DNA of 64,000 bases from Zasmidium citrigriseum. Taxonomy: Eukaryota > Ascomycota > Dothideomycetes > Mycosphaerellales > Mycosphaerellaceae. Positions within the stretch are counted from its first letter, which is position 1. Each line of letters starts with the position of its first letter. Both the position numbers and the translations under genes were made by a program. Of the stretch, positions 44,901 through 55,032 are shown in pieces. Location: positions 682,001 through 746,000 of the forward strand of contig NHNW01000006.1 in NCBI GenBank assembly GCA_002786025.1, given 5' to 3'. Below the pieces are notes generated by a model, which made no database searches, was not told where the DNA came from, and saw only the letters and a list, made by a program, of their open reading frames with translations.

Positions 44901-46205
44901 CACGAAGACTTCCCATTGATCGGCAAAATTGACAGGTGCATCATTGGCTGCGAGCAGGTTTCCATCCAGGCCGAGGAAACGCATGAGAGCACGGTAGGTC
45001 GAGTAGTGGAAAGCACCAGCATCCAAAGCTTGGTGGCCTTCCGCACGAATGTACGTGGAGTCGTTGGAGCTCATTGCTTCGGTGGTGTTGTAGATCTGCA
45101 TCTCAGGCTCCTTGCCTCTTCCCAGGTAAATGGATCCGTCAGCGTTACCGTTGACAATTTCTCCCGGGATGAAGAAGTTGTTCTTGCCGACCTGCGCAGC
45201 GCATTCTCGCTGATACGAAGACCAATTTCCCTGAGAATCGACTGTGACTTGCATGGCCTTGTCGATACGGTAGCCATCGATGTCCAGACCCTGAATCAAC
45301 ATGCAGGAGAAATGCTTGATCTTGTCCAAAACTTGGGGCCTCCATTCTCGCAAACGATCTTGAACACCGTTGAATTTCGAAAGCTGCTTTTGCCATTCGG
45401 GATAAACACCAAAAGCACCGACATCTCCGAACTGATCGAATTCACTGTCCATACATCCCTTCATCGACGCAGTGTTGTTGTCGATGATTTGATGACCGCC
45501 CTGGTCCCAAAATCGAGGGTACGGGTAACTGCACTCCTCTTCGAAGTTGTTCGTTTGGTAAAAGTCGCGGTAGACGAATTCGGAAATGTAGTCCATTTTG
45601 TGTTCAGTGAAGGACCAATCAGCGCTGGTGTTATAGAATCCTTCGAAGCCAAAGAGGTTGGACATGGTTGCCATGGTATTGTCAAGGATGACATACATGC
45701 CCTTGTCATGGACGGCCTTGATCGCAGTTCTCCACTCTTCGATCGTTCCAAGGTGGTGGTCGAGAATGGTGTGGTCTTTGGGACTGTATCCGTCGGCTTC
45801 CCAGGGTAAGTTGTACATGGGACTGCCAACCAAGTAGATGCCCCGGATTCCCAGGCCGTAGAGATAGTCGAGAGAGTCTTGGAGACCTTTGATGTCTCCG
45901 CCATGTCGAAGCTGAGTCTGCTTGTAGTCTTGTTCCCAAGTCGTTCCATTAGCATTATCGTTGGTAGGGTCGCCATTTACAAATCTGTCGAGAAAGAAGC
46001 TGTAGAAGGGAAATCTCCAGTTTTCGGGGCTCGGCTGGTGTTGGAATCCAGAAGGCCAGTCCGGAACCTTGTAGTCGAGCGGGGTGGCGGCATCTTTGTT
46101 GACGTTCAAGTTCCATTCGACCTCTGCCTCATCGTACCAGGAGGCGTCGGCGAAGGAGGAGAGCGCTGCGAGCGAAGCGAGTGTGAGGATACATGTTCTG
46201 AACAT
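38914..46205 (-). CDS. AGS1: Cell-wall alpha-1,3-glucan synthase
   Basis: Exons 39176-46205 and 38914-39125, 2413 residues; the 50-nt intron near the 3' end has a GTAAGT donor and a TATACAG acceptor and restores FVLMAGQCIGAIATI. It makes the alpha-1,3-glucan of the wall. In order: signal peptide MFRTCILTLASLAALSSFADA; an extracellular GH13 amylase-like domain (about 60-700) with GLDIDGYRIDKAMQVT holding the presumed nucleophile; an Ig-like region; a membrane helix at about 1075 (LILWILLGLVPVITAALGVW); a cytosolic GT5 glycogen-synthase-like domain (about 1140-1650) with KIGGLG and SRDEPFGLVAVEFG; a Ser/Thr/Pro-rich linker; and about twelve C-terminal membrane helices that probably export the chain. 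Length and order are those of fungal Ags proteins. It lies head to head with the amylase gene at 48765. Confidence 0.95.
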
Positions 46206-48764
46206 GTTGCAGCGAGCGAGGGTGTGCCGCGAGGGCGACTGGGGAGGGTGAGATTGGCTCTACACAATACTCATGAAGGTCGTCAGGTCGTGAAACAGGC
46301 GTGGCGGTGCCGGAATGTAGAGCTGTCGCGGCGGCAGGCAGGCACACCGGTGGGGGAAGTGGTGGTTGTAGTAGTGACAGGAAAGACAGACGGGCGCAGA
46401 CAAGGCAAGGTCGTGCGTAGAACAGTAAGTTAAAGCAGGGAGCCGACAGGGTTGTGCAGGCGCGCGGTGGGGCAGGCTCGCTGGCTAAGTGGACGAGGGC
46501 AAGCGACGACGAAAAGAGCGACAGAGACAGGGAGGCGAGATTCCGAAGGGACCTGGGGCGTGGATGAGGTCAACGAGGGTGCAGCGCAGCAAGGTGCAAG
46601 GCACGCGGTGCGGTGGAAGATTGTCGAGCAGGCCCACGAGCTAGGTCTGGCCGATCAAGGCACGCTGCTGGGCAGGGCGTATGACGATATGAGCTGCCGC
46701 GCTGCTTTGGGACGCCCGGCCGCACCAGCCTTGCCCAAAAGGTCGCCGCAGATTGAGAAGGGCAGCGAAGGAGCGGCGAGCGTTGCGTGCGGCCGCCACC
46801 GCAGTGCACGGCAACAGCTGCGAGTGTGGATACCCTTCTGCATTCTCTGGATAGCGATAGCGTGCGGTCACTGCGGCGTGCCTGGAATTAGACCCCTGAG
46901 CCTGCTGCACGTCGCCGGCCGCTAGCCTAACGGTCGTGCTGCATGAGAAAGAAGAGCGCTCCACCGCGCTGTGTGCCTGGGATCACTTAACCAGCGTTTC
47001 AGTGAACACCTGCTCCAGCCGTCGCCCATTGCACAGCGATCCCGCCCGGCTGTCTGGTGCTGGCATTCAGTCGACTGCTGGCGGCCACGGCCTGGCCATG
47101 CCTTCCTCGCGCGGGCGTCTCGTCCGGTCGCTCCTGCCTCCAGCGCGGGCCTTATCGTCACCGTCGGGCAGGCACTCGGCGGGCGGCAGCTTCCCTGCCG
47201 GGCACACATGGCACCCAATCTACTCGAAGAAATTAGAGCCGTCTCTATCGCAAAAGTCTGCTGCGGTTCGTGTCGTTGGGAGAGGTGCGGTTCCACTGCG
47301 CGCGCTAGGCCGCTCGGGCCCTGCCGCCGCCGATCGCTTCCGCCAGGCCAAGGATGGACAAGGGGGCTTCCGAGACACCACGGCACGACGCGACTGGGGT
47401 GCCTTGCACATCGCTGCAGGCACGCCGGACGTTCCTGCGTCTCGACGACAAGCGAGCTGTCTGATGATAGAAAATGTGAATGCCCATCCACGCCACGTCT
47501 TGTCCATTCTGCTGCCGCCCACCGCATTCCGCCGCCATGCAGTGCCATGCCCGCTCCCAACCACCGCCCGCGCCATTCCACTGCCGCAGCTGCTGCGCTG
47601 GCTGCTTCTCGCCGCCCCGGGCCCCCGTCATCATTCATCAATATTCGCTGGTTGCTTCTATCTGCGGCCACGACACGACCTCTCGCGCCACCAAACAGGC
47701 AATTCCACTCCACCTCCTGGCTCGCCGCCCGCGGTGGGACCCAAGGCGCGTGGGGTCGCGGTGCTTGTCCGGCCTGTGCGGAGCCGTCGTTGCGATGTTC
47801 GATCTGTCTGGTTTCAAGGTGACAACAAAACGGGTGCGGGTGTGCCTAAGAAAAGCATCCCCCTTCTACGCAGAGTTCAAGTATTCACCCGAATAGGTCC
47901 AGCGCGCCTGCGATCTCCAAAGCCTCCTGGATCTGCAATAAGGCTTGACTTTGTCCCGGAAGCTAACCCCATTTTCACTCAAAGTCAATCTTACGCCGTC
48001 TTGCAGCATCTCCCGCGTCACAAGGCGTAGTGGCGCGCGTTTGTTTCGACGTCTTGCTTACTGTCACAATCGCACCGCCACCGGCAGCATCTCCTTGCGT
48101 GTTGAGGAACTCCTGGTGCAGCTCCATGACTTCTGCCGACATGCGGCTGCAGCAGATCATGCAGTCGGCCATCCTCTCGGCGATACACACGTCTCATCTA
48201 GGGTTGTAGACCCACTTCCATCACTGTGCACATACTCTTGTGTGCACGGTGTACACAGCCAATCTGGCCTTATATCACTGTGCACACGGAGATTGACCGT
48301 AAGATACTCACCCCTTGACGTCTCGAGTCAAGTCCATCCGGCCGTCTTAGGAAGGAGCCGATGGTCAGTTACCGGATTTGATATCGACAGCGCAGTGTAC
48401 ATACCGTGAGCACAGTGTCTATACCGTGCACACTGGCCCAAATCTTAGATACACCGTGTATCAACAACCCTAGTCTCATCCCACCCAGCTGTGGGGAGTA
48501 AACTTGCAATTCGATATGTTATCGAGCACCGTCGCCCGAGGCCCGTTGGCGGTCAATTCAACACCCAAGACCATCAGCGTTGGCAACGCTCTTCTTGTGC
48601 TCTTGTCCGCCTATTGGCCTAACGCCTGCGACAACGTGCTGCTGCTAACGCGGCCTGTCATCAACAGTCCTCCGTTTGTATACGTGCTTTCTCCCCAGAT
48701 CCTGTCACCGTTCCACGACAGTACAATGCATGCGTCGGCTGCCGTGAATTAAGGTGCGGCCACG
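46206..48764. promoter_or_regulatory. Shared divergent intergenic region of AGS1 and the amylase
   Basis: 2.56 kb between two divergent start codons. The centre (46900-47900) is very GC-rich and open in several frames on both strands at once, including one of 364 codons, but the translations are Arg/Pro/Ala/Ser-rich shadows without family features. The region therefore looks like a long shared promoter, possibly with a transcribed leader, plus a MITE-like insertion close to the amylase side. Confidence 0.55.
48198..48473. mobile_element. MITE-like element, 276 bp, with TIRs and 6-bp target duplication
   Basis: The ends are perfect 10-bp inverted repeats: CTAGGGTTGT at 48198-48207 and ACAACCCTAG at 48464-48473. 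They are directly flanked by the same 6 bases, TCTCAT, at 48192-48197 and 48474-48479. The interior has no open frame of note and is built from short palindromic units of the type GTGTGCAC, CACTGTGCACA, GTGTACAC and CCGTGCACAC repeated in both orientations. It is a non-autonomous DNA transposon by structure. An alternative reading with a TA target and shorter TIRs is possible. It ends 291 bases before the amylase start codon. Confidence 0.7.
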
Positions 48765-50556
48765 ATGACCACCCCGTCACACCTTGGGGCTTGTCTGTCG
48801 TTACTGTGTTGTTTCTTCATTGTCTGGACTTCTGCAGCTAGCCTGGACGACTGGCGCACACGGAATGTATACCAAATCTTGACCGATCGCTTTGCGCGCC
48901 CGAATGGCGCGCCAGACTCCGATTGCGATGTCGTGGGAGGCAAATACTGTGGAGGAAGCTGGAAGGGCATCACGCAGAATCTGGACTATATTCAGGGCAT
49001 GAACTTTGACGCCATCTGGATCTCGCCGGTGGTGAAGCAGTTGACGGAGTCGACGCTCGATGGCGAGGCGTACACGGCATACTGGGCACAAGATTTGTAC
49101 GCCCTTGAGCCCAACTTCGGCAGTGAGGCCGATTTGAAAGAGCTGGTGCAAGCTGTACATGATCGCGGGATGTACATTATGTTGGATGTCGTTGTGAATC
49201 ATATGGGTAAGTGCATTCTGGAACTCTAGAAGTATTATCTGATCAAGGATTTCAGGATACGCTGGCGACCCAAGCAAGGTGGATTATAGCGTCTTCAATC
49301 CCTTCAACGACCGGAAATACTTCCACAGCTATTGTCCTATCGATGATGATACAAACCAAACCAACGTTGAAACCTGCTGGCTTGGTGATAACATCGTGCC
49401 TTTGGTGGACCTCCGGACTGAGGATGACGATGTGCGGAACATGTTCAGCGATTGGATTTCTGAGATGGTGAGGAATTATACCTTTGACGGTCTACGCTTG
49501 GATACGACTATCAATGTTGAGCCAGACTTCTTCGCGGGCTTCGTAAAGTCAGCTGGGGTCTTCGCCACTGGGGAAACCATGGACGGCGACAACAAATTCG
49601 TATGCCGATGGGCCGACACGATTGGAAGTGTGCTCAACTATCCAATATACTACCCATTGACACGAGCCTTCTCCAATCCGCAAGGGAACATCAACGATCT
49701 GGTTTCGACAATCTATACCATGAAGGACAACTGCTTTGACCCAACGGCTTATGGATTGTTCAGCGAGAACCACGATGTCGAACGATTTGCCGAAATCACA
49801 GACGACATGGCCCTTGCCAAGAACATCATTACCTACACCATCATGGGAGATGGGATTCCAATCATTTACCAAGGCCAAGAACAACACATGTCCGGTGGTA
49901 TTACTCCATATACCAACAGAGCACCCCTTTGGGAGACGCACTATGATACCGATGCGGAGTTGTACAAACATGTTGCAACTTTGATTAAAGCGCGGAAACA
50001 CATTGTCCGGTCAAGTGGAAATTACACCACCTACATCACGGACGTCATCTATCAAGATTACCACACCTTCGCCATGAGAAAGGGCTTTGAGGGCGGGCAA
50101 GTCATTACGGTCTTGAACAACAACGGCGTTTTCACAGATGACTTCGAGGTCTATATCGAGGGTCACGATTATCAACCTGGAACGCAACTCACCGAAATAT
50201 TGACCTGCACCAATGTGACCGTCAATGGTACTGGATGTCTCACGGTTCCAATGGGTCAAGGACTGCCCAAAGTCATCTATCCGACATCACAACTAAACAA
50301 CTCCGGCCTTTGCGGATGGCCAGCGCCGCCGCCTTCGCAAACTTCCTCGAGCGTCCCAACCGCATACCCAACGACCATCAATGGCCAGACTACGATGATA
50401 GCCGCCGACCCAACCGATAGTAGCTCTGCCACCCCTAGCCACACCCGACTCGCTCTAGGATCTGCTCCGCAAGAACAGCCCTCCATGCGAGCACCACTTT
50501 TCATCAGCGCGCTATCGATTCTCTTTGCATCCTCCGGATTTCTGATCTTGAGGTAG
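48765..50556 (+). CDS. GPI-anchored alpha-amylase / 4-alpha-glucanotransferase (AmyD/AgtA type)
   Basis: Exons 48765-49206 and 49256-50556, 580 residues; the 49-nt intron falls between the NHM and GYAGD codons. Secreted GH13 enzyme: signal peptide MTTPSHLGACLSLLCCFFIVW, region I DVVVNHM, region II GLRLDTTINV with the nucleophile Asp, acid/base Glu in GETMDGD, and region IV ENHDVERF. Compared with Taka-amylase, the Lys-His that normally follow the nucleophile (DTVKHV) are replaced by Ile-Asn, as expected for a transferase-like wall enzyme rather than a starch degrader. The C-terminus is Ser/Thr/Pro-rich and ends in a hydrophobic tail (LFISALSILFASSGFLIL) typical of GPI anchoring. In Aspergillus, amyD/agtA-type genes sit near ags genes and modulate alpha-glucan; the pairing is the same here. 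Confidence 0.9.
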
Positions 50557-53530
50557 AATGCCGGCCATTCACGCTCGCTACCAACCCACGTGGGCGTTAT
50601 CATCAATCAGCGATCCTGTAATCGGACCACGGACGATACCCAGAGATACCCCTGTTTTAGACGGCCTGGAGGATCGGGAGAATGCTTGCATGCATGCTGC
50701 CTATTCGCGACGAGACGAGCCTTTGCATATCCGGCGTTTGCTCCGTTGTTTGCTCGCAGCTGCCAGCTTGTGCCTTGTACGGTACCTGGCATTTCCTCGA
50801 ATGCATAGCGACGGTTTTGGATAGAGATTGCATCATCACTCGTTTTTACAACAAACGAGGAATCTAATGACACGGACGGTCGTTTTTTCAGATCAACATC
50901 CACAATCCGTTTCATCTTCAACGCCACATGCATCTGTGGCTCATCACACGCTATCTCTCTCAACGCATCATCATCCTTGTACGACAACAAACCCAAGACT
51001 AGGGCCTCCCTGGCAAAGAACTTGAGCCTCAGCAAGGATACCGGCAGCCGAAACGGACTAGGTGCAAAGGGAAAAATCGACGGACGCATCGACGGGCCAC
51101 TTCGCGTAAGTCTTCTACGGTATCTCCTAGCCTGCTTCTCTTCGCTCCGAACTAGTCCAAAGATCCGCCCGGCGCTCGTTCTCTATCTTGCATCCTTGTC
51201 ACCACTCTTGGCTACTGCTGCGCCCGATGGAAAAGATGCCTGTCAAGTCGTGTTTGTGATAAACAAAGCAACGCCTGCAGAAGCGAGTTCGAACCGTGGG
51301 CCTGTTTGTCGCACCACGCTCCTTCTTGTACGACTGCGATGGACAGCTACGGTAGTTGGGCGCGGGATGTGGGAGATGCAAGTCGGAGTCGGTTCCTGCA
51401 GGTTTCTCGAGATCAACAGGTGAGGTCAGGTCAAGTTCACCTACCTCAGATCTTTTACTCTGTTGGGAAGTTACGATTCGACGGGGGAAACTTTCGTCTC
51501 GCCCTACTCGCACCCTACCTCGTTGTAAAATTCAGTCGCCGTCAAGCTCTTCGATCGAAAAGCTTTCTTCACACAGACTTCCGCCGACTGACTCGGCACC
51601 GCGAGACCGAGTAAGTGACGACTTTGCCAACCAAGATTTCAGCGGCGCACCTTGCAAACTCTGAGCTAGAGTCTATCTCAACGACAGCTCCAGGCTCAAG
51701 CAAGGAGTGGTGAGAAGACCCTTTCTTCGACGTCAAGTGGGCCATACACACATTCCTTTCTTTTCCTGTCTTGTGTCAGTTCCAGATGGCCACCACGTTC
51801 TCTCGCCATGGAACGCACGCATTCTTCGTCTTTTTCTAGCCCAGAGAGGCCCTCTCGTTACCACATGCCACCCACCATCACGAGCTCGCGACATCCGACA
51901 AAGCGACGTCAGTCATACCAGTGTTACAGATTCCATCATACGCCCGGCTAGACTTCTCCGAAGAGAGATGTCTGGACTGTTCGAAAGAGAACATCCGAAG
52001 TTCTACAGCATGGTGATAGCGTCCAGATCTTGCACATCTTGCTTGTCGAGATTTTTGGAGGGGCGAAGGGGACGATGGCTCCACTGTCTGACAATGAATC
52101 GCAAACTGCCGGACTGTCGTGTCTTGCCGAGTGCCGGGTTGTGGATGCATTTGAAAAGCACATCGGTGTTACAGGTTCTCGGCACTCTTCCGGTGGAATT
52201 TGTTTCGTGTTGCGAATGGATGCGAAATTGGAACTCCAAGATTCGAAGGTGATTGCGATGAGATTGCAATGTGTTGTGAGCTGGCAAGAAATCTTGTCCA
52301 CGAAGCGACGATATCCTCACTGATCAAAGGTCTGGTAATGAGCGTCCTCGATTCCAGCCATCTGTGAGAACATCCCACGAACTGTCACCTCACTCCCTTG
52401 TGCCACCCACCATCTCATCCTCACGCCGTGCCACGACGCTATTGACAGTTCATGCAAGGCACCAACGTCACGCAAATGCAAGGCCAGAATCAACCTTCCT
52501 CTCCTCCGGACTCACAACTGTCACCTCATCCAGGTCGTACTGTACTCAAAGGGGCATTTGACAGGCGTGTAACTCTTATCCACAATCCTACGAGCCGCGA
52601 TGCCAGGGAGTCACGGAGGGTAAGGCTTGATTTGACTTCTGTCAATGCGTGTGACCTTGATGGTGGCCAAGGGGGTTGAAGTTTCTGGTGCCGGCCGAAT
52701 GACATGATTTCTCTGTGTACGGTGGTGAGTTGCGATGCATGAAGCCAGTGGAGGGAGGCATAGTCCATCACGTAAATGCAGAGGATATATTCTCTTTGGC
52801 CCTTCTCTCCATGCTAGCTAGGAGTAAGCGGAGGAAGGACAAAAGCAATAAGAAGAAAGCCGGGGACGCTCGGTAGCCCTCCAATCTGTTGACACCACTT
52901 TCGATTCCGTCACGAGTAGCATCAAGTCTTCCAGCCGGGCAATTTCGCTAAGGCTCAGAGGAGATGCGCACGTAGATTGTTGTGTGGTACTCGTAGGATA
53001 TTGAGTGCTACCATCTTTGCCCCTGAGACATGCGCAGATGGTTGATATCGAAAGGAGATCATTTTGTGCTTGACACGAGGAAGAAGAAAGCGGACTGACA
53101 GCAGCAGCACTGAAGATCATCTTTTCTCTCAAAGATACAGAAAACCACAAGCAAAGACTGTCCCCACTTCGAAGACAGGTAGCACATCCGACTGACTGGT
53201 CTGACAGCCCGCCCAAAGGTGAAGTTCGCTTTGCTCCGTGCTTGAGCACGTCCTCTAAAAGGTTACAGAAAGCTCATGGGTACACACTCAGCCACTTCAG
53301 TAGAACACTGAGTTGGCATACCGAATTCGATGCCAGAAGTGAACATGTTGAGCAGCCTATGGACGAGGTGTTAGCACAGCACGGCAGGGACAGTGTGAAA
53401 GTGATTGCGTACCATCGAGTAGAGCAGAGTGGCTTGGAAGGTCGTGCGGAAGTTCTCGCAGCAATCTTCAGTAGTGGACGGACTGCTGTCCACAGTGGCG
53501 AGCTGTTGGCCAGTACGTTTCGTTGGGCTG
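50557..53530. other. 3-kb region without a recognisable gene
   Basis: Many frames of 60-180 codons exist on both strands, but none has a family motif, good splice partners or a sustained coding character. 50860-51000 has a CATC/CAAC-rich leader-like stretch followed by an open frame, so an unrecognised short transcript is possible. 51960-52330 also contains overlapping frames. No transposon ends were found. Confidence 0.4.
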
Positions 53531-54280
53531 TTACCGCTGAGACAAGGCAAGAGTGCTGGTGAGCCAGTCGAGGTTCTCCTGCAAGCCGATGATCTCGTCC
53601 TCAACTGCGAAGGAAGTCTGGAAGATCTCCTCGAGATATTTGGAGATTGTGCCATGGCGCTCGATGGCCGCGCACTCATGTTGAGGAAGACCTGATGGCA
53701 AAGCTGGGCTGACCTTCGGATTGTTCGAGGCGAGACCTTCCTCCTCCTCATCATCATCGGGCTGGCGCGATGTGGATAGTCCGAGAGCCCGCACAAACTT
53801 TGCATCTGCGGCTCTGCATTGTTGATGTGCTGCGATAAGGGCTCCGTGGTTGCGAAGAATGTACTTCATGAGGGTTTCCTGTCGAACAACATTCATGTAC
53901 ACATCTTGGCCCAATGCAGGCAATGGAAGCGGCCGTGGCCAGAGCTTTGGGTCCTCGAATGGAGCTTGAGGAAGCTGGGTCAATGGCGGAAGGATGCTCA
54001 TCTGCTTGCTGCCAGCCATGTCAGATGGGGTGCCCTGAGCCTGCACGAGAAGGCCGAGCGTCGAGTCGACCATTCCAACGAGGCCGCCAACTCTGTCTGC
54101 CAGCTCCTCCACGGCGGCCCGCTCATCGAGGATCGACTTGAGCAGCTCGGTCTGCTGCTCGATGTTGAGAACTTCGTCTTGAGTATGGGAATTCGCCTCC
54201 GGACATGGCCAGAGGGCCGAATCGCCGAACGGATCAGTGGAGAGGCAATCGGGATGTGCGGTTGGCGAAGGTTGCACCAT
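53531..54280 (-). CDS. Hypothetical protein with three internal repeats
   Basis: Single exon of 249 residues, start MVQPSPTAHPDCLS. No family recognised. The sequence contains the same module three times: residues 24-51 (LWPCPEA...QQTELLKSIL), 113-142 (LWPRPLP...RQETLMKYIL) and 190-219 (VSPALPS...RHGTISKYLE). The consensus is a Pro-rich turn, then an amphipathic helix of the form I/V-x-x-Q/H-x-T-x-x-K-x-I/L, followed by a second helix (DERAAVEEL, NHGALIAAH, TSFAVEDEI). The linkers are acidic or Gly/Ser-rich, including DDDEEEE. No signal peptide or membrane segment is present, so an intracellular helical-hairpin repeat scaffold is plausible (inference). Confidence 0.55.
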   Translation of the reverse strand: MVQPSPTAHPDCLSTDPFGDSALWPCPEANSHTQDEVLNIEQQTELLKSILDERAAVEELADRVGGLVGMVDSTLGLLVQAQGTPSDMAGSKQMSILPPLTQLPQAPFEDPKLWPRPLPLPALGQDVYMNVVRQETLMKYILRNHGALIAAHQQCRAADAKFVRALGLSTSRQPDDDEEEEGLASNNPKVSPALPSGLPQHECAAIERHGTISKYLEEIFQTSFAVEDEIIGLQENLDWLTSTLALSQR

Positions 54281-55032
54281 CGTGGAGAGTCGTGCAGTGG
54301 ATGAGCTTTACGCAGTTGATGGCACTTGCGGGTGATATGGTGACTGGAGTGTTGATCAGAGGTGAGCGTGGTGGAGAGTTCAAGTTGATGAAGCGGTCGT
54401 GATGGCGGGGTTTTGATCGAATGAAGAAGTAAGTGAGGAAGGAACGCCGCGTCTGCCTGTTCTCATGGCACCTACCTCATCCCTGATCGCGGCCGCGACG
54501 CGCACCTTCCATGACCCGTTTCGTCGAATCCTCACCACAAGAACTTCACTTCATCTGCATACTCTCATCGTTTCTCTTATCCGCACAGGATCAGGATCAG
54601 AATCAGGCCCAAGGTCTTAGCGACAGACATGTTCCCGGAGAACAGCGTTCTTCGCTGCTTCCGTACCGTTCGCGATGATAGCGGCCGCCATGGGGCTGTG
54701 TTCACATGTCCAAGCCTAGCCATGTCCTCAAAAGTATGGAGCATAGCAGGATCTCTTTAAGCTTCCACAGGTGATGTCCATCGGCAATTCGGAAGATTCA
54801 GGCGGGGTGTGCATTCCAGAGCCCAGTAACGACACAAAAGGGCGCCCTTGTCCTGATATGGAATAATACCTCTAAGATCATTGCCTGGATGAGTTAGACG
54901 GTCAGTGGTACATCGCACTTCGGTCCATCTACGTATACAACACCCTTTGCCATTGGGCTAAGGCTTCCGGGACGTGGCCAAGAGACGTTCGTCCACACTG
55001 GTGGAACTGACACATCTGCAGTCTTCACCTGC
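54281..55032. promoter_or_regulatory. Divergent intergenic region
   Basis: About 750 bases between divergent genes, with no gene visible. A short direct repeat caggatcaggatcagaatcagg lies near 54590. Confidence 0.4.

Noticed and set aside
44247..45809. 520-codon open frame antisense to AGS1
   Set aside because: It lies exactly opposite a strongly conserved coding region, has no family features, and is explained by codon bias of AGS1 leaving the opposite phase free of stops. The same holds for the 297-codon frame at 39327-40220.
46936..48030. 364-codon open frame in the AGS1/amylase intergenic region
   Set aside because: The region is GC-rich and open in several frames on both strands at once; the translation is Arg/Pro/Ser-rich and resembles nothing.
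48198..48207. Reading the CTAGGGTTGT end as an interstitial telomere repeat (TTAGGG)
   Set aside because: Only one degenerate unit is present at each end, in opposite orientation, and it is bounded by a target duplication; transposon ends explain it better.
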